A stretch of DNA of 34,707 nt from UMGS1387 sp045540015 (GTDB lineage Bacteria; Bacillota; Clostridia; Oscillospirales; CAG-382). Within the stretch, counting starts at the first letter, position 1. Every line of letters starts with the position of its first letter. The position numbers and the translations under genes were made by a program. The stretch covers positions 1 through 34,707 of the forward strand of contig JAZQGP010000011.1 in assembly GCA_045540015.1 (NCBI GenBank), in the 5' to 3' direction. The notes below the pieces were generated by a model, which saw only the letters and a program-made list of their open reading frames with translations, had not been told where the DNA came from and made no database searches. Positions 24,246-31,899 of the stretch are shown piece by piece.

Positions 24246-24632
24246 TTGGACAACAACCAGACTGACGCATTGTCAAAAATTCTGTCAGATCCTCAAAGCC
24301 TCATGACTATAGCATCTATAGCCAAAAATCTGATGTCATCTCAAGGTATTCAAAATCAAAACTCTGCTCCTGACGCAATACCGCACTCGGAAGAATCCTC
24401 AGACAACGCTTCTCAGATAAAAAATTTTCCTGCACCGCCCTCTCAAAACAGCTTTGCACCGCCATTTGGTAAAAACGAGACATTTTCTCAATTTGATGAA
24501 CGTGCAAACCTTTTGCGCTCAATAAAACCTTATCTTAAAGCAGAACGTCAACCAAAGGTTGACAGTCTGGTAAAAGCTATTAACATTGCAAAAATAATCA
24601 ACGCTTACACAGGCAACGACCTGTTCAGCTGA
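24246..24632 (+). CDS. Small protein with helical ends and disordered centre, unknown
   Basis: 128 residues from the TTG at 24246, which lies 8 bases after GGAGG; the GTG at 24237 overlaps that site. N-terminal helical part (DALSKILSDPQSLMTIASIAKNL), a Ser/Pro/Asn-rich middle (about residues 40-85), and a C-terminal helix pair (LLRSIKPYLKAERQPKVDSLVKAINIAKIINAY). The two helical ends resemble those of the preceding 79-residue protein in composition (both have short SL/NI-AKII motifs). No membrane segment or catalytic motif. Part of a tight three-gene cluster. Confidence 0.65.
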   Translation: MDNNQTDALSKILSDPQSLMTIASIAKNLMSSQGIQNQNSAPDAIPHSEESSDNASQIKNFPAPPSQNSFAPPFGKNETFSQFDERANLLRSIKPYLKAERQPKVDSLVKAINIAKIINAYTGNDLFS

Positions 24633-24648
24633 AATAAGGAGAATGCAT

Positions 24649-25035
24649 ATGTATGCCAGCCAGGGAAAAATACCGTCCACGCATAATACAAGTGAAAAAC
24701 AACCTGCAATTCCCGTAGAAACATACGACAACAGGGCAATACTTGAAGAGCTTGCAAGGCGAAACAACGCGGAACAGATACAGCATGCTTTAAATCATGA
24801 CAGAACCGAATGTACCGATGACACTGTCACCGAAAACAACATTCCCCCCACAAAAGAGTGCCAATGCAACAACAATCAATCAAACTGTCAAAGCAAAAAT
24901 AAGCTTGGTTTTTTAAGTTCTTTCGGTGCAGATGATGCACTGATACTTCTTATTATATTGCTCACCTTGTCAGACAGCGACGGAAACAATGATATTCTTC
25001 TTCCCATACTTCTGGGACTTTTACTCTTAACGTAA
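24649..25035 (+). CDS. Small protein with Cys pair and hydrophobic Asp-spaced tail, unknown
   Basis: 128 residues. Polar, low-complexity N-terminal half with CQCNNNQSNCQS, then a C-terminal tail of two hydrophobic segments divided by an Asp/Asn spacer (DDALILLIILLTLSDSDGN, then DILLPILLGLLLLT). This tail type, short Leu/Ile stretches with Asp at the ends, recalls proteins I associate with spore-forming Clostridia, but I cannot name the family. ATG at 24649 is 7 bases from AAGGAG; the ATG two codons earlier is too close to it. The stop lies 3 bases from the convergent gene. Confidence 0.65.
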   Translation: MYASQGKIPSTHNTSEKQPAIPVETYDNRAILEELARRNNAEQIQHALNHDRTECTDDTVTENNIPPTKECQCNNNQSNCQSKNKLGFLSSFGADDALILLIILLTLSDSDGNNDILLPILLGLLLLT

Positions 25036-25038
25036 AAA

Positions 25039-25812
25039 TCATTTAAGTGATATTGTTTCAAGCAGATAAACAAGATTATCCTCTTCATAACACTCTGCCC
25101 TTATAACCACACCGTAATCAAGACTGAGCCAATAACGTTCTGTTTGGGAATAATCATCAAGTGTTGTATAGAACTCAAACATAAGAACTGAGCCGAAATT
25201 GCTGTATGCAACAGAAAATTCTGATTCATTTTCTCCAAAGGAAGTATTCTCGGAAAAGAATCTGTCATGCGTCATAATAATTCCGGTATCCGCCTGAATG
25301 TCAAACCCGCCCTTTGACAGTGTGGTTTTACTTTCTTTTCCTTTATTATCATATGCAGATATCTGTACGGAATCCCCGTTTTCAGTCACTCTTTTATAAC
25401 GCGCACCGCTCGAAGAATACAGCGAAACATCATAATTTCCGTCTTCAAGCGAAACTGTAGCTTTTGTTGTAAGAGATTTTCCGTCACCGTCATAAACAGT
25501 AACATCAAGCTCTTGGTAATAAGCCTCGGCTGTGCTGACTTCCAGGAGCATATCCTCCAAAGACTCTCGAGACAAATCGGAAACCACAGACACTGTATCA
25601 CTGCTCTTTCCTTCCGAAAGAGCGTTATATATACTTCCGTCATCATACGGGAGCACATGTACACTGTCGCTTCCGTCTGATGGATTCCAACCAAAAAGCC
25701 CTGAAAAATTGAAAATTCCTATAAAGTCCAAGCCTGCAACAATACCAAAAACAACTGCTAACACTATAAGTATTTCAATAACGTGAACAACTTTATCAGG
25801 GAATTTCTTCAT
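25039..25812 (-). CDS. Membrane-anchored extracytoplasmic protein, unknown
   Basis: 257 residues. Basic start, one transmembrane helix at about residues 10-32 (VIEILIVLAVVFGIVAGLDFIGIF), then an extracytoplasmic beta-rich domain with DGDGKSLTTKATVSLEDGNYDVSLYSSSGARYKRV and later SVLMFEFYTTLDDYSQTERYWLSLDYGVVIRAECY. The paired strands suggest a lipocalin-like or LolA-like fold as in outer-surface sigma-regulator proteins, but this is only a guess. ATG at 25812 is 8 bases after AAAGGG, which overlaps the tagO stop. Co-transcribed with tagO, so a cell-wall role is possible. Confidence 0.7.
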   Translation of the reverse strand: MKKFPDKVVHVIEILIVLAVVFGIVAGLDFIGIFNFSGLFGWNPSDGSDSVHVLPYDDGSIYNALSEGKSSDTVSVVSDLSRESLEDMLLEVSTAEAYYQELDVTVYDGDGKSLTTKATVSLEDGNYDVSLYSSSGARYKRVTENGDSVQISAYDNKGKESKTTLSKGGFDIQADTGIIMTHDRFFSENTSFGENESEFSVAYSNFGSVLMFEFYTTLDDYSQTERYWLSLDYGVVIRAECYEEDNLVYLLETISLK

Positions 25813-25824
25813 ACGTTTCACCCT

Positions 25825-26871
25825 TTAGTCTTGATTCTTTTGATTAAGACTGTTATTGATTTCAGTCGGATAATGCATGTTAAGATACAAAAGTACAATT
25901 GCAAGAAGGATTACAACAAGACCACCGATAAATTTCCCCATTGATATCAGAATTGCAGCAACTCCGGAAACACCGCTTACGGCATAAAGTATAAGAACGG
26001 CATGCCGCTGGTCAAAGCCTCTGTCAATAAGTCTGTGATGCATATGTCCTCTGTCGGCAGAAAACGGGCTTCTTCCTGTGAGAATTCGTCTTGCAAATGC
26101 AAACACGGTGTCTACAAGAGGAAGTGCAAATACAAGGAACGGTACCCAGAACGACACTACTGCGTTGAGCTTGAAGCAACCCATAATGGAAAGTACTGAC
26201 ATTGCATATCCGAGAAACAGTGCGCCTGTGTCTCCCATAAAGATTTTTGCAGGGTTGAAGTTAAAGGGTAAAAATCCGAGACATGAGCCTGCAAGACAGG
26301 CAATCATGAGAATTACATTGACAGGGGTTTCAATGGAATTTACAAGTGACAGAAGCAATGTTACTGAGGAAATGGCAGAAACACCGCAGGAAAGACCGTC
26401 AAGCCCGTCAATAAGATTGATAGCATTTGTAAGAAGAACAATCCATATAAGAGAAACAACGCCTGAAAGCTTTCCAAAGGATATAATATGTCCGAACAGG
26501 TTTACCTGCTCAATAACAATACCTGAAAGAACCGCAATAAGTCCCGATGCAATCTGGAAGAAAAGCTTCAAAAATGCGTTCATATCATATTTGTCGTCAA
26601 TGATTCCCGTAATAACAATAAGAAGTGCACCAAGAAGCATACCAATTACTTTTGAGTCAATCTCGCAAAAAATAAGTATTCCCGCAACAAATGCAAGGAA
26701 AATTGCAAGTCCGCCCATAAGAGGCATTTCACTCTTATGCATTCTTCGGTTGTCTTTTGGAACATCAGTTACTTTAAATTTATAAGCAAATGTACGTACT
26801 ACCGGTGTAAGTGTTACCGACATAAAAAACGCAAACACGCTTGCAATAAACATATAAAGTCCGTTACTCAT
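25825..26871 (-). CDS. tagO: Undecaprenyl-phosphate GlcNAc-1-phosphate transferase (TagO/WecA type)
   Basis: 348-residue polytopic enzyme that puts GlcNAc-1-P on undecaprenyl phosphate, the first step of teichoic-acid or other envelope-polymer synthesis. Motifs of the MraY/WecA family are clear: GIIDDKYDM, NAINLIDGLDGLSCG, FNFNPAKIFMGDTGALFLG, and the His-rich loop RGHMHHRLID typical of the WecA/TagO branch. About 11 hydrophobic segments. GAGG just after the trpS stop is 11 bases before the ATG. No teichoic-acid polymer genes are in the window. Confidence 0.95.
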   Translation of the reverse strand: MSNGLYMFIASVFAFFMSVTLTPVVRTFAYKFKVTDVPKDNRRMHKSEMPLMGGLAIFLAFVAGILIFCEIDSKVIGMLLGALLIVITGIIDDKYDMNAFLKLFFQIASGLIAVLSGIVIEQVNLFGHIISFGKLSGVVSLIWIVLLTNAINLIDGLDGLSCGVSAISSVTLLLSLVNSIETPVNVILMIACLAGSCLGFLPFNFNPAKIFMGDTGALFLGYAMSVLSIMGCFKLNAVVSFWVPFLVFALPLVDTVFAFARRILTGRSPFSADRGHMHHRLIDRGFDQRHAVLILYAVSGVSGVAAILISMGKFIGGLVVILLAIVLLYLNMHYPTEINNSLNQKNQD

Positions 26872-26884
26872 AATAATCTCAACC

Positions 26885-27922
26885 TCACTTTACGGAATAA
26901 AATCCAACTTTTCTGTATACCTTGGAAAGTGTTTTGGATGCAAGGTAGGAGGCCTTTTCGGCACCGTCCTTCATTATTCCTTCAAGATATGCCTTATCTT
27001 TGACAAGCTTTGAGTATTCGGTTCTGACATTTTCAAGTCCGTCTGCGCAAACTTCACCGACTGCCGCCTTGAAATCGCCGTATCCCTTTCCTTCAAACTC
27101 TCTCTCAATCTCATCAAACTCCTTGCCGGTAAAAGCGGAGTAAATTGACATAAGATTATTTATACCGTCTTTACCTTCCGCAAACTTTACAACAGCCTCG
27201 GAATCAGTAACGGCACGCTTGATTTTTTTGATAGTTTCATCTCTTGACTCAATAATAGCAACAAAAGAAGCAGGATTAGGATCGGATTTGCTCATTTTCT
27301 TTGTTGGGTCGGTAAGAGAATATATCTTCTTTCCGGTCTTGGGAATAAACGGTTCGGGAATTGTAAATGTATCACTGTAAGCATTGTTGAAGCGGTGTGC
27401 AATATCACGGGTAAGCTCAACATGCTGCTTCTGGTCTATTCCGACAGGCACAAGGTCTGTTCCGTAAAGAAGAATATCCGCTGCCATAAGAACAGGATAT
27501 GTAAAGAGCCCTGCATTGACATTATCTGCGTGCTTTTGGGATTTATCCTTGAACTGTGTCATTCTTGACAGCTCACCGAACATCGTGTTACATCCGAGAA
27601 CCCATGCAAGCTCAGCGTGTGCAGGAACATGGCTCTGAACAAACATAATGCTCTTTTCGGGGTCAATTCCGCAGGCAATATACAAAGCAAGTCCTTCCAT
27701 TGTTCTTTTTCTGAGTTCTGCGGGAACCTGTCTTACTGTTATTGCATGAAGGTCAACAACGCAGTAAAGGCAGTCATAATCGTCCTGAAGACCAACCCAG
27801 TTTTTTATTGCTCCGAGATAATTACCGAGAGTAAGAATCCCGCTGGGCTGAACTCCTGAAAATATTCTCTTCTTACGCTCTACCGGCGCATTTTCATTAT
27901 TCTGTGCTATTATTTCACTCAT
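26885..27922 (-). CDS. trpS: Tryptophanyl-tRNA synthetase
   Basis: Charges tRNA-Trp. 345 residues, a class I synthetase. The class I signature is PSGILTLGNYLGAI near residue 27 (TxGN variant of HIGH), and KMSKS follows near residue 210. YCVVDLHAIT and the DLVPVGIDQKQHVELTRDIA segment are also diagnostic. GGAG is about 11 bases before the ATG. The upstream gap is only 23 bases, so there is no room for a T-box leader of its own; it is transcribed from the aminotransferase promoter. The N-terminal 18 residues (SEIIAQNNENAPVERKK) are a short extension. Confidence 0.97.
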   Translation of the reverse strand: MSEIIAQNNENAPVERKKRIFSGVQPSGILTLGNYLGAIKNWVGLQDDYDCLYCVVDLHAITVRQVPAELRKRTMEGLALYIACGIDPEKSIMFVQSHVPAHAELAWVLGCNTMFGELSRMTQFKDKSQKHADNVNAGLFTYPVLMAADILLYGTDLVPVGIDQKQHVELTRDIAHRFNNAYSDTFTIPEPFIPKTGKKIYSLTDPTKKMSKSDPNPASFVAIIESRDETIKKIKRAVTDSEAVVKFAEGKDGINNLMSIYSAFTGKEFDEIEREFEGKGYGDFKAAVGEVCADGLENVRTEYSKLVKDKAYLEGIMKDGAEKASYLASKTLSKVYRKVGFYSVK

Positions 27923-27945
27923 GATTTTTTACACTCCAGATTTAT

Positions 27946-29130
27946 TTACATTGATTTGATTACATCGGCAAGTATGCCTATACCCTTAACAATCTGCTCG
28001 CTTGTAGGCATTGAATAGTTAAGTCTGTAGGACAAGCTCTTCATAGAAGTATCAGGCAGGAACGTAGCACCTGGAACAACCGCTATGTTTGCTTCTATTG
28101 TCTTTTTCATAAACGCGTCCATATCTGTGCCTTCCGGCATTGTAACCCACAGGAAAAGACCGCCTTCGGGACGTGTGTATTTTACGTAACTCGGCAAGTT
28201 CTTATCCATTTCGGAAAGCATGAGATTGCAGTTTTCACGGTAAAGCTTTCTTATACCCTCGATATGCTCATCAAGTCCGTATGTATCAATAAACTTTGAG
28301 CAAAGCATCTGGAAGAACTGGTTTGTATTTACGTCATTTGTCTGCTTTACAACTACAATCTTCTGTACGATATCCTCATGTGCACAGAGGAAGCCGACTC
28401 TCATACCTGCAGAAAGAATCTTTGAGAAAGAACCGCAATAAATTACAATTCCGTCCTCATCCATACTTTTGATTGTCGGTATTTCTTCACCTGCAAAACG
28501 AAGCTCTCCGTAAGGGTTGTCCTCTAGAATTGGAACATTGTATTTCTTTGCAATCGCAAGAACTGCTTTTCTCTTTTCAAGTGACATTGTAATTCCAGAC
28601 GGATTCTGGAAAGTAGGAATTAGGTATATAAGCTTTACTTTTTTATCTGTCTTAAGTACATTTTCAAGCTCATCGGGGTCAATTCCGTCGTCACCGACAT
28701 CAAGTCCCTTGAGATTTACATTATAAGAACGGAACGCATTAAGCGCACCGATAAAGCTCGGGTTTTCACATATTACCGTGTCACCTTCATTACAGAGTAC
28801 TTTTGCCGTAAGGTCTATTCCCTGCTGACCACCTGACATAATAACAGTGTTATCAAAGCTTTTTCCTATAGAGAACTTATCGCGAAGTCTTGCAGCAACC
28901 TGCTCACGAAGCGGAGCATATCCCTCGGTTATACCGTACTGAAGCGAAGCTGCAGCACTCTCCTCATAAATTTGATTTGAAAGAAGCTGAAGCTTTTCAA
29001 CGGGAAAAGAAAGCGGTGACGGGTTACCTGCCGCAAAAGATATTACGTTGGGATTTGTGAGAGACTTAAAAATCTCTCTGATAGCTGATGGCTTCAAAGG
29101 TTTGACTTTTTCCGAAAAATTGAATTGCAT
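27946..29130 (-). CDS. PLP-dependent class I/II aminotransferase (LysN/2-aminoadipate type)
   Basis: 394 residues, fold-type I. The N-terminus FAAGNPSPLSFP, YGITEGYAPLREQVA, the EDNPYGELRF loop with the PLP-contacting Asp and Tyr, and the catalytic Lys in GSFSKILSAGMRVGF are all present, as is the late Arg in RLNYS. The closest named group is the LysN/MocR-like branch (no winged helix here), whose members accept aromatic and branched amino acids or 2-aminoadipate. The exact substrate is unknown. GGAGG is 9 bases before the ATG. It heads the operon that continues with trpS; a link to tryptophan metabolism is a guess. Confidence 0.92.
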   Translation of the reverse strand: MQFNFSEKVKPLKPSAIREIFKSLTNPNVISFAAGNPSPLSFPVEKLQLLSNQIYEESAAASLQYGITEGYAPLREQVAARLRDKFSIGKSFDNTVIMSGGQQGIDLTAKVLCNEGDTVICENPSFIGALNAFRSYNVNLKGLDVGDDGIDPDELENVLKTDKKVKLIYLIPTFQNPSGITMSLEKRKAVLAIAKKYNVPILEDNPYGELRFAGEEIPTIKSMDEDGIVIYCGSFSKILSAGMRVGFLCAHEDIVQKIVVVKQTNDVNTNQFFQMLCSKFIDTYGLDEHIEGIRKLYRENCNLMLSEMDKNLPSYVKYTRPEGGLFLWVTMPEGTDMDAFMKKTIEANIAVVPGATFLPDTSMKSLSYRLNYSMPTSEQIVKGIGILADVIKSM

Positions 29131-29184
29131 TTATTTATTCCTCCATAAGTATTCAAAAACGGACATAATTACACATTTTGATTT

Positions 29185-29213
29185 ATTATAGCACAAATAT
29201 CAAGAATAATCAA
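29185..29213 (-). promoter_or_regulatory. Promoter of the aminotransferase-trpS-tagO operon
   Basis: Minus-strand TTGATT, 17-base spacer, TATAAT, 54 bases before the aminotransferase start. Confidence 0.65.
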
Positions 29214-29305
29214 TAATAAATTGAGAATATATAATAAATATAATTTAGTGTAATAATTTAAACTTATGTTTACACGTTGTAAACAAAAAAACACTATTAT
29301 TTCTA

Positions 29306-29334
29306 TTGACAAGCCTGTAAAGAAAATGTATAAT
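29306..29334 (+). promoter_or_regulatory. Strong sigma-A promoter of metK
   Basis: TTGACA at 29306-29311, 17-base spacer, TATAAT at 29329-29334, about 20 bases before the riboswitch aptamer. Confidence 0.85.
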
Positions 29335-29352
29335 AATGTAGAAAATAAAATA

Positions 29353-29457
29353 CTCTTATCAAGAGCGGCTGAGGGACCAGGACCGTAGAAGCCCGGCAAC
29401 CTGTTATTTTAACAAGGTGCTACTTCCTGCATAGACAAAAGTCTATGAAAGATGAGA
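29353..29457 (+). ncRNA. SAM-I (S-box) riboswitch aptamer
   Basis: The leader matches the S-box consensus: P1 (UCUUAUC pairing with GAUGAGA at the 3' end), GGCTGAGGGA, then GAAGCCCGGCAACC, and AAGGTGCTACTTCC. SAM binding should stabilise the terminator form. The aptamer is followed by a stem ending in a T-run at 29473-29503. This is the standard control of metK in Firmicutes. Confidence 0.95.
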
Positions 29458-29472
29458 AGCTACGACTTCCTC

Positions 29473-29503
29473 TCCCTGCTCTGTTGAATAAGCAGGGATT
29501 TTT
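29473..29503 (+). terminator. Riboswitch-controlled terminator before metK
   Basis: 8-bp stem TCCCTGCT/AGCAGGGA with a 10-base loop, then TTTTT. The sequence CTTCCTCTC just upstream can pair partly with GAGAAG at the aptamer 3' end, a likely antiterminator. Confidence 0.85.
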
Positions 29504-29523
29504 GCTGCAGAAAGGAATTTAAA

Positions 29524-30708
29524 ATGAAGAAAGTATTATTCACATCCGAATCGGTAACAGAAGGACATCCCGACAAAATATGTGACGCAATCTCGGACGC
29601 TGTGCTTGACGCATACCTTGAACAGGACCCCATGGCTCGTGTTGCATGCGAAACCGCAATCACCACAGGGCTTGTACTTGTAACCGGAGAAATTACAGCA
29701 AATGCAACCGTTGATATCCAGAACATTGTCCGTGAGACAATCCGCAGTATCGGATACGACAGAGCAAAATACGGCTTTGACTGCGACACTTGTGCTGTAA
29801 TAAGCTCAATTCACAAGCAGTCCGCAGACATTGCACTCGGCGTTGACAAGAGCCTTGAAGCAAAAGAAGGCGACACCGACAAGTACGATACAGGTGCGGG
29901 TGACCAGGGACTTATTTTCGGTTATGCGTGCAACGAAACAGAAGAGCTTATGCCGCTTCCGATTTCTCTGTCACATAAGCTTGCAAAGCGTCTTACAGAA
30001 GTCAGAAAGACAGGTGTTCTTCCCTATCTTCGTCCCGACGGAAAAACACAGGTTACCGTTGAATACAATGACGGCATTCCTACAAGAATTGATGCTGTTG
30101 TCGTATCATCACAGCATGACCCAAAAGCAGAGCTTTCCGTAATCCGCCGCGACATTATCCGCGAAGTCATAAAGAAGGTTATTCCAGCAGAGCTTCTTGA
30201 CGAAAACACAAGATACTATGTAAATCCCACGGGACGCTTTGTTATCGGCGGACCTAACGGAGACACAGGTCTTACAGGAAGAAAAATCATCGTTGATACA
30301 TACGGCGGTTATGCACGTCACGGCGGTGGTGCATTCTCCGGCAAAGACCCGACAAAGGTTGACAGATCTGCAGCGTATGCGGCAAGATACGTTGCAAAGA
30401 ACATTGTCGCTGCCGGTCTTGCAGACAAGTGCGAAGTGCAGATTGCATATGCTATCGGCGTTGCAAATCCCATATCCGTTCTTGTTGACACCTTCGGCAC
30501 AGCAAAGGTTGACGAAGAAAAGATATCTGCTGCAGTAACAAAATGCTTCGACCTTCGTCCCGCGGCAATTATCGAACAGCTCGATCTCAGGAATCCGATT
30601 TACAAATCACTGTCCTCTTACGGCCATCTCGGTCGCGAAGACCTTGATGTTTCATGGGAAAAGACAGACAAGGCAGAGCTTTTAAAGAAAACTGTAGCAG
30701 AACTTTAA
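29524..30708 (+). CDS. metK: S-adenosylmethionine synthetase
   Basis: Makes SAM from methionine and ATP. 394 residues, typical. Motifs: FTSESVTEGHPDKICD at the start, GAGDQGLIFGYA near residue 122, GGPNGDTGLTGRKI and DTYGG near 260-275, GGGAFSGKDPTKVDRSAAY, and late FDLRPAAI. AAAGG is about 8 bases before the ATG. Expression is governed by the SAM-I riboswitch just upstream. Codons are rich in C at the third position compared with the minus-strand operons, as expected for a highly expressed gene. The next gene follows after 36 bases and may be co-transcribed. Confidence 0.98.
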   Translation: MKKVLFTSESVTEGHPDKICDAISDAVLDAYLEQDPMARVACETAITTGLVLVTGEITANATVDIQNIVRETIRSIGYDRAKYGFDCDTCAVISSIHKQSADIALGVDKSLEAKEGDTDKYDTGAGDQGLIFGYACNETEELMPLPISLSHKLAKRLTEVRKTGVLPYLRPDGKTQVTVEYNDGIPTRIDAVVVSSQHDPKAELSVIRRDIIREVIKKVIPAELLDENTRYYVNPTGRFVIGGPNGDTGLTGRKIIVDTYGGYARHGGGAFSGKDPTKVDRSAAYAARYVAKNIVAAGLADKCEVQIAYAIGVANPISVLVDTFGTAKVDEEKISAAVTKCFDLRPAAIIEQLDLRNPIYKSLSSYGHLGREDLDVSWEKTDKAELLKKTVAEL

Positions 30709-30744
30709 CTACACATTAAAATTTATTTTTGAGAGGTTATAAAC

Positions 30745-31653
30745 ATGGCAGTAAATTACGAAATCAAAGAGTATCTCAACTTCGGCAGATGTATCTGCAT
30801 TGACAACGGCAAAATGGAAATGTATGTCACAATAGACGTTGGTCCACGTGTTATCAAGCTCAATCTCAAGGGCAAGGATAACATGATGTTTACCGACATT
30901 GACAGACAGAGCTTCAACGACTGCGATGCGTTGAAGGATATGTTCGGCAAGGACAGAGCTTGGTACATCTACGGCGGACACCGCTTCTGGGTAAGTCCCG
31001 AGAGCCTTCCCGAAACATATTATCCCGACAGCGATCCTGTTGACTACACAGTAAACGGCAACGTATTCACATTCACTCCTCCTGTTCAGGTTTACACCAA
31101 ATGGCAAGAGACGCTTGAAATAACAGTAGACGAGAATAAGGCTGCTGCGAAGGTCCGCCACATTCTCAAGAACTGTGCAGACAAAGAACAGACAGGCTCT
31201 ATATGGGCACTTTCAGTAACAGCTGCAGGCGGAAAGGCAGTAATAGCCCAGGCAAACGAAGACACAGGTCTTCTTGCAAACCGCACTCTCATGCTCTGGC
31301 CCTACAACAATATGTCTGACAAGAGATTTTGCATGGACGACAAATATATTTCCCTCAGCCAAGACACAAATGCAAAAACAGCTTTCAAAATCGGTACGAA
31401 CAATACAAAAGGCGCTCACCTCTGTGTAAACAACGGAACCGTATTCAAAAAATCATGCGAATATATTGAAGGAGCCGCATATCCCGACAACGGCTGTTCT
31501 ACAGAAATTTACACCAACAGCTTCATGCTTGAAGTCGAATCACTCTCACCGCTTTACACATTAAAGCCGGGTGAAACCTGCGAACACATTGAAAACTGGG
31601 AACTCTATGAAGAAAATTCGACCAAACTTGAGGATGTTGTAAAATATCTGTAA
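30745..31653 (+). CDS. DUF4380-like protein, aldose-1-epimerase-type fold suspected
   Basis: 302 residues, no signal peptide. It contains WYIYGGHRFWVSPESLP near residue 72, then YYPDSDPVDYTV, the kind of GGHRLW-PE motif typical of the DUF4380 family, which is thought to share the galactose mutarotase fold. Late segments include ALSVTAAGGKAVI and TLKPGETCEHIENWELYE. The catalytic His/Glu set of true mutarotases is not clear to me, so a sugar-binding or other role is equally possible. GAGAGG lies before the ATG. It follows metK by 36 bases with no terminator seen, so SAM-riboswitch control may extend to it. Confidence 0.65.
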   Translation: MAVNYEIKEYLNFGRCICIDNGKMEMYVTIDVGPRVIKLNLKGKDNMMFTDIDRQSFNDCDALKDMFGKDRAWYIYGGHRFWVSPESLPETYYPDSDPVDYTVNGNVFTFTPPVQVYTKWQETLEITVDENKAAAKVRHILKNCADKEQTGSIWALSVTAAGGKAVIAQANEDTGLLANRTLMLWPYNNMSDKRFCMDDKYISLSQDTNAKTAFKIGTNNTKGAHLCVNNGTVFKKSCEYIEGAAYPDNGCSTEIYTNSFMLEVESLSPLYTLKPGETCEHIENWELYEENSTKLEDVVKYL

Positions 31654-31823
31654 CATTCAATTCAAGATTGAGAGTATTATTATATTTTCAAAAAATATTT
31701 TCTCGTTTATTCTGTTAAAAGCTTTCGCATACACTCGTTTTCGCGCTTTTATGTCAACAATGCACAAATACGGTGTGTAAAATTTGGGAGCAAATAGTCT
31801 TTTCTTTTTCACAATTATTTGGT

Positions 31824-31835
31824 ATCATATATGAT
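31824..31835. promoter_or_regulatory. Perfect 12-bp palindrome in the ABC ATPase leader
   Basis: ATCATATATGAT, about 65 bases before the start codon of the ABC ATPase gene. It overlaps possible -10 elements (TATCAT, TATGAT) with only weak -35 matches upstream (TTTCAC). It could be an operator or simply an AT-rich chance palindrome. The rest of the 246-base gap shows no other clear signal. Confidence 0.35.
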
Positions 31836-31899
31836 GTTAAATAAGGGTGCTGTAAAATGTGCCCGACAAAGGTGTTTATCTTAGGAGGTAAATTTAAAA

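Noticed and set aside
27923..27945. T-box leader for trpS
   Set aside because: The gap to the upstream gene is only 23 bases, too short for a T-box; none was seen before the aminotransferase gene either.
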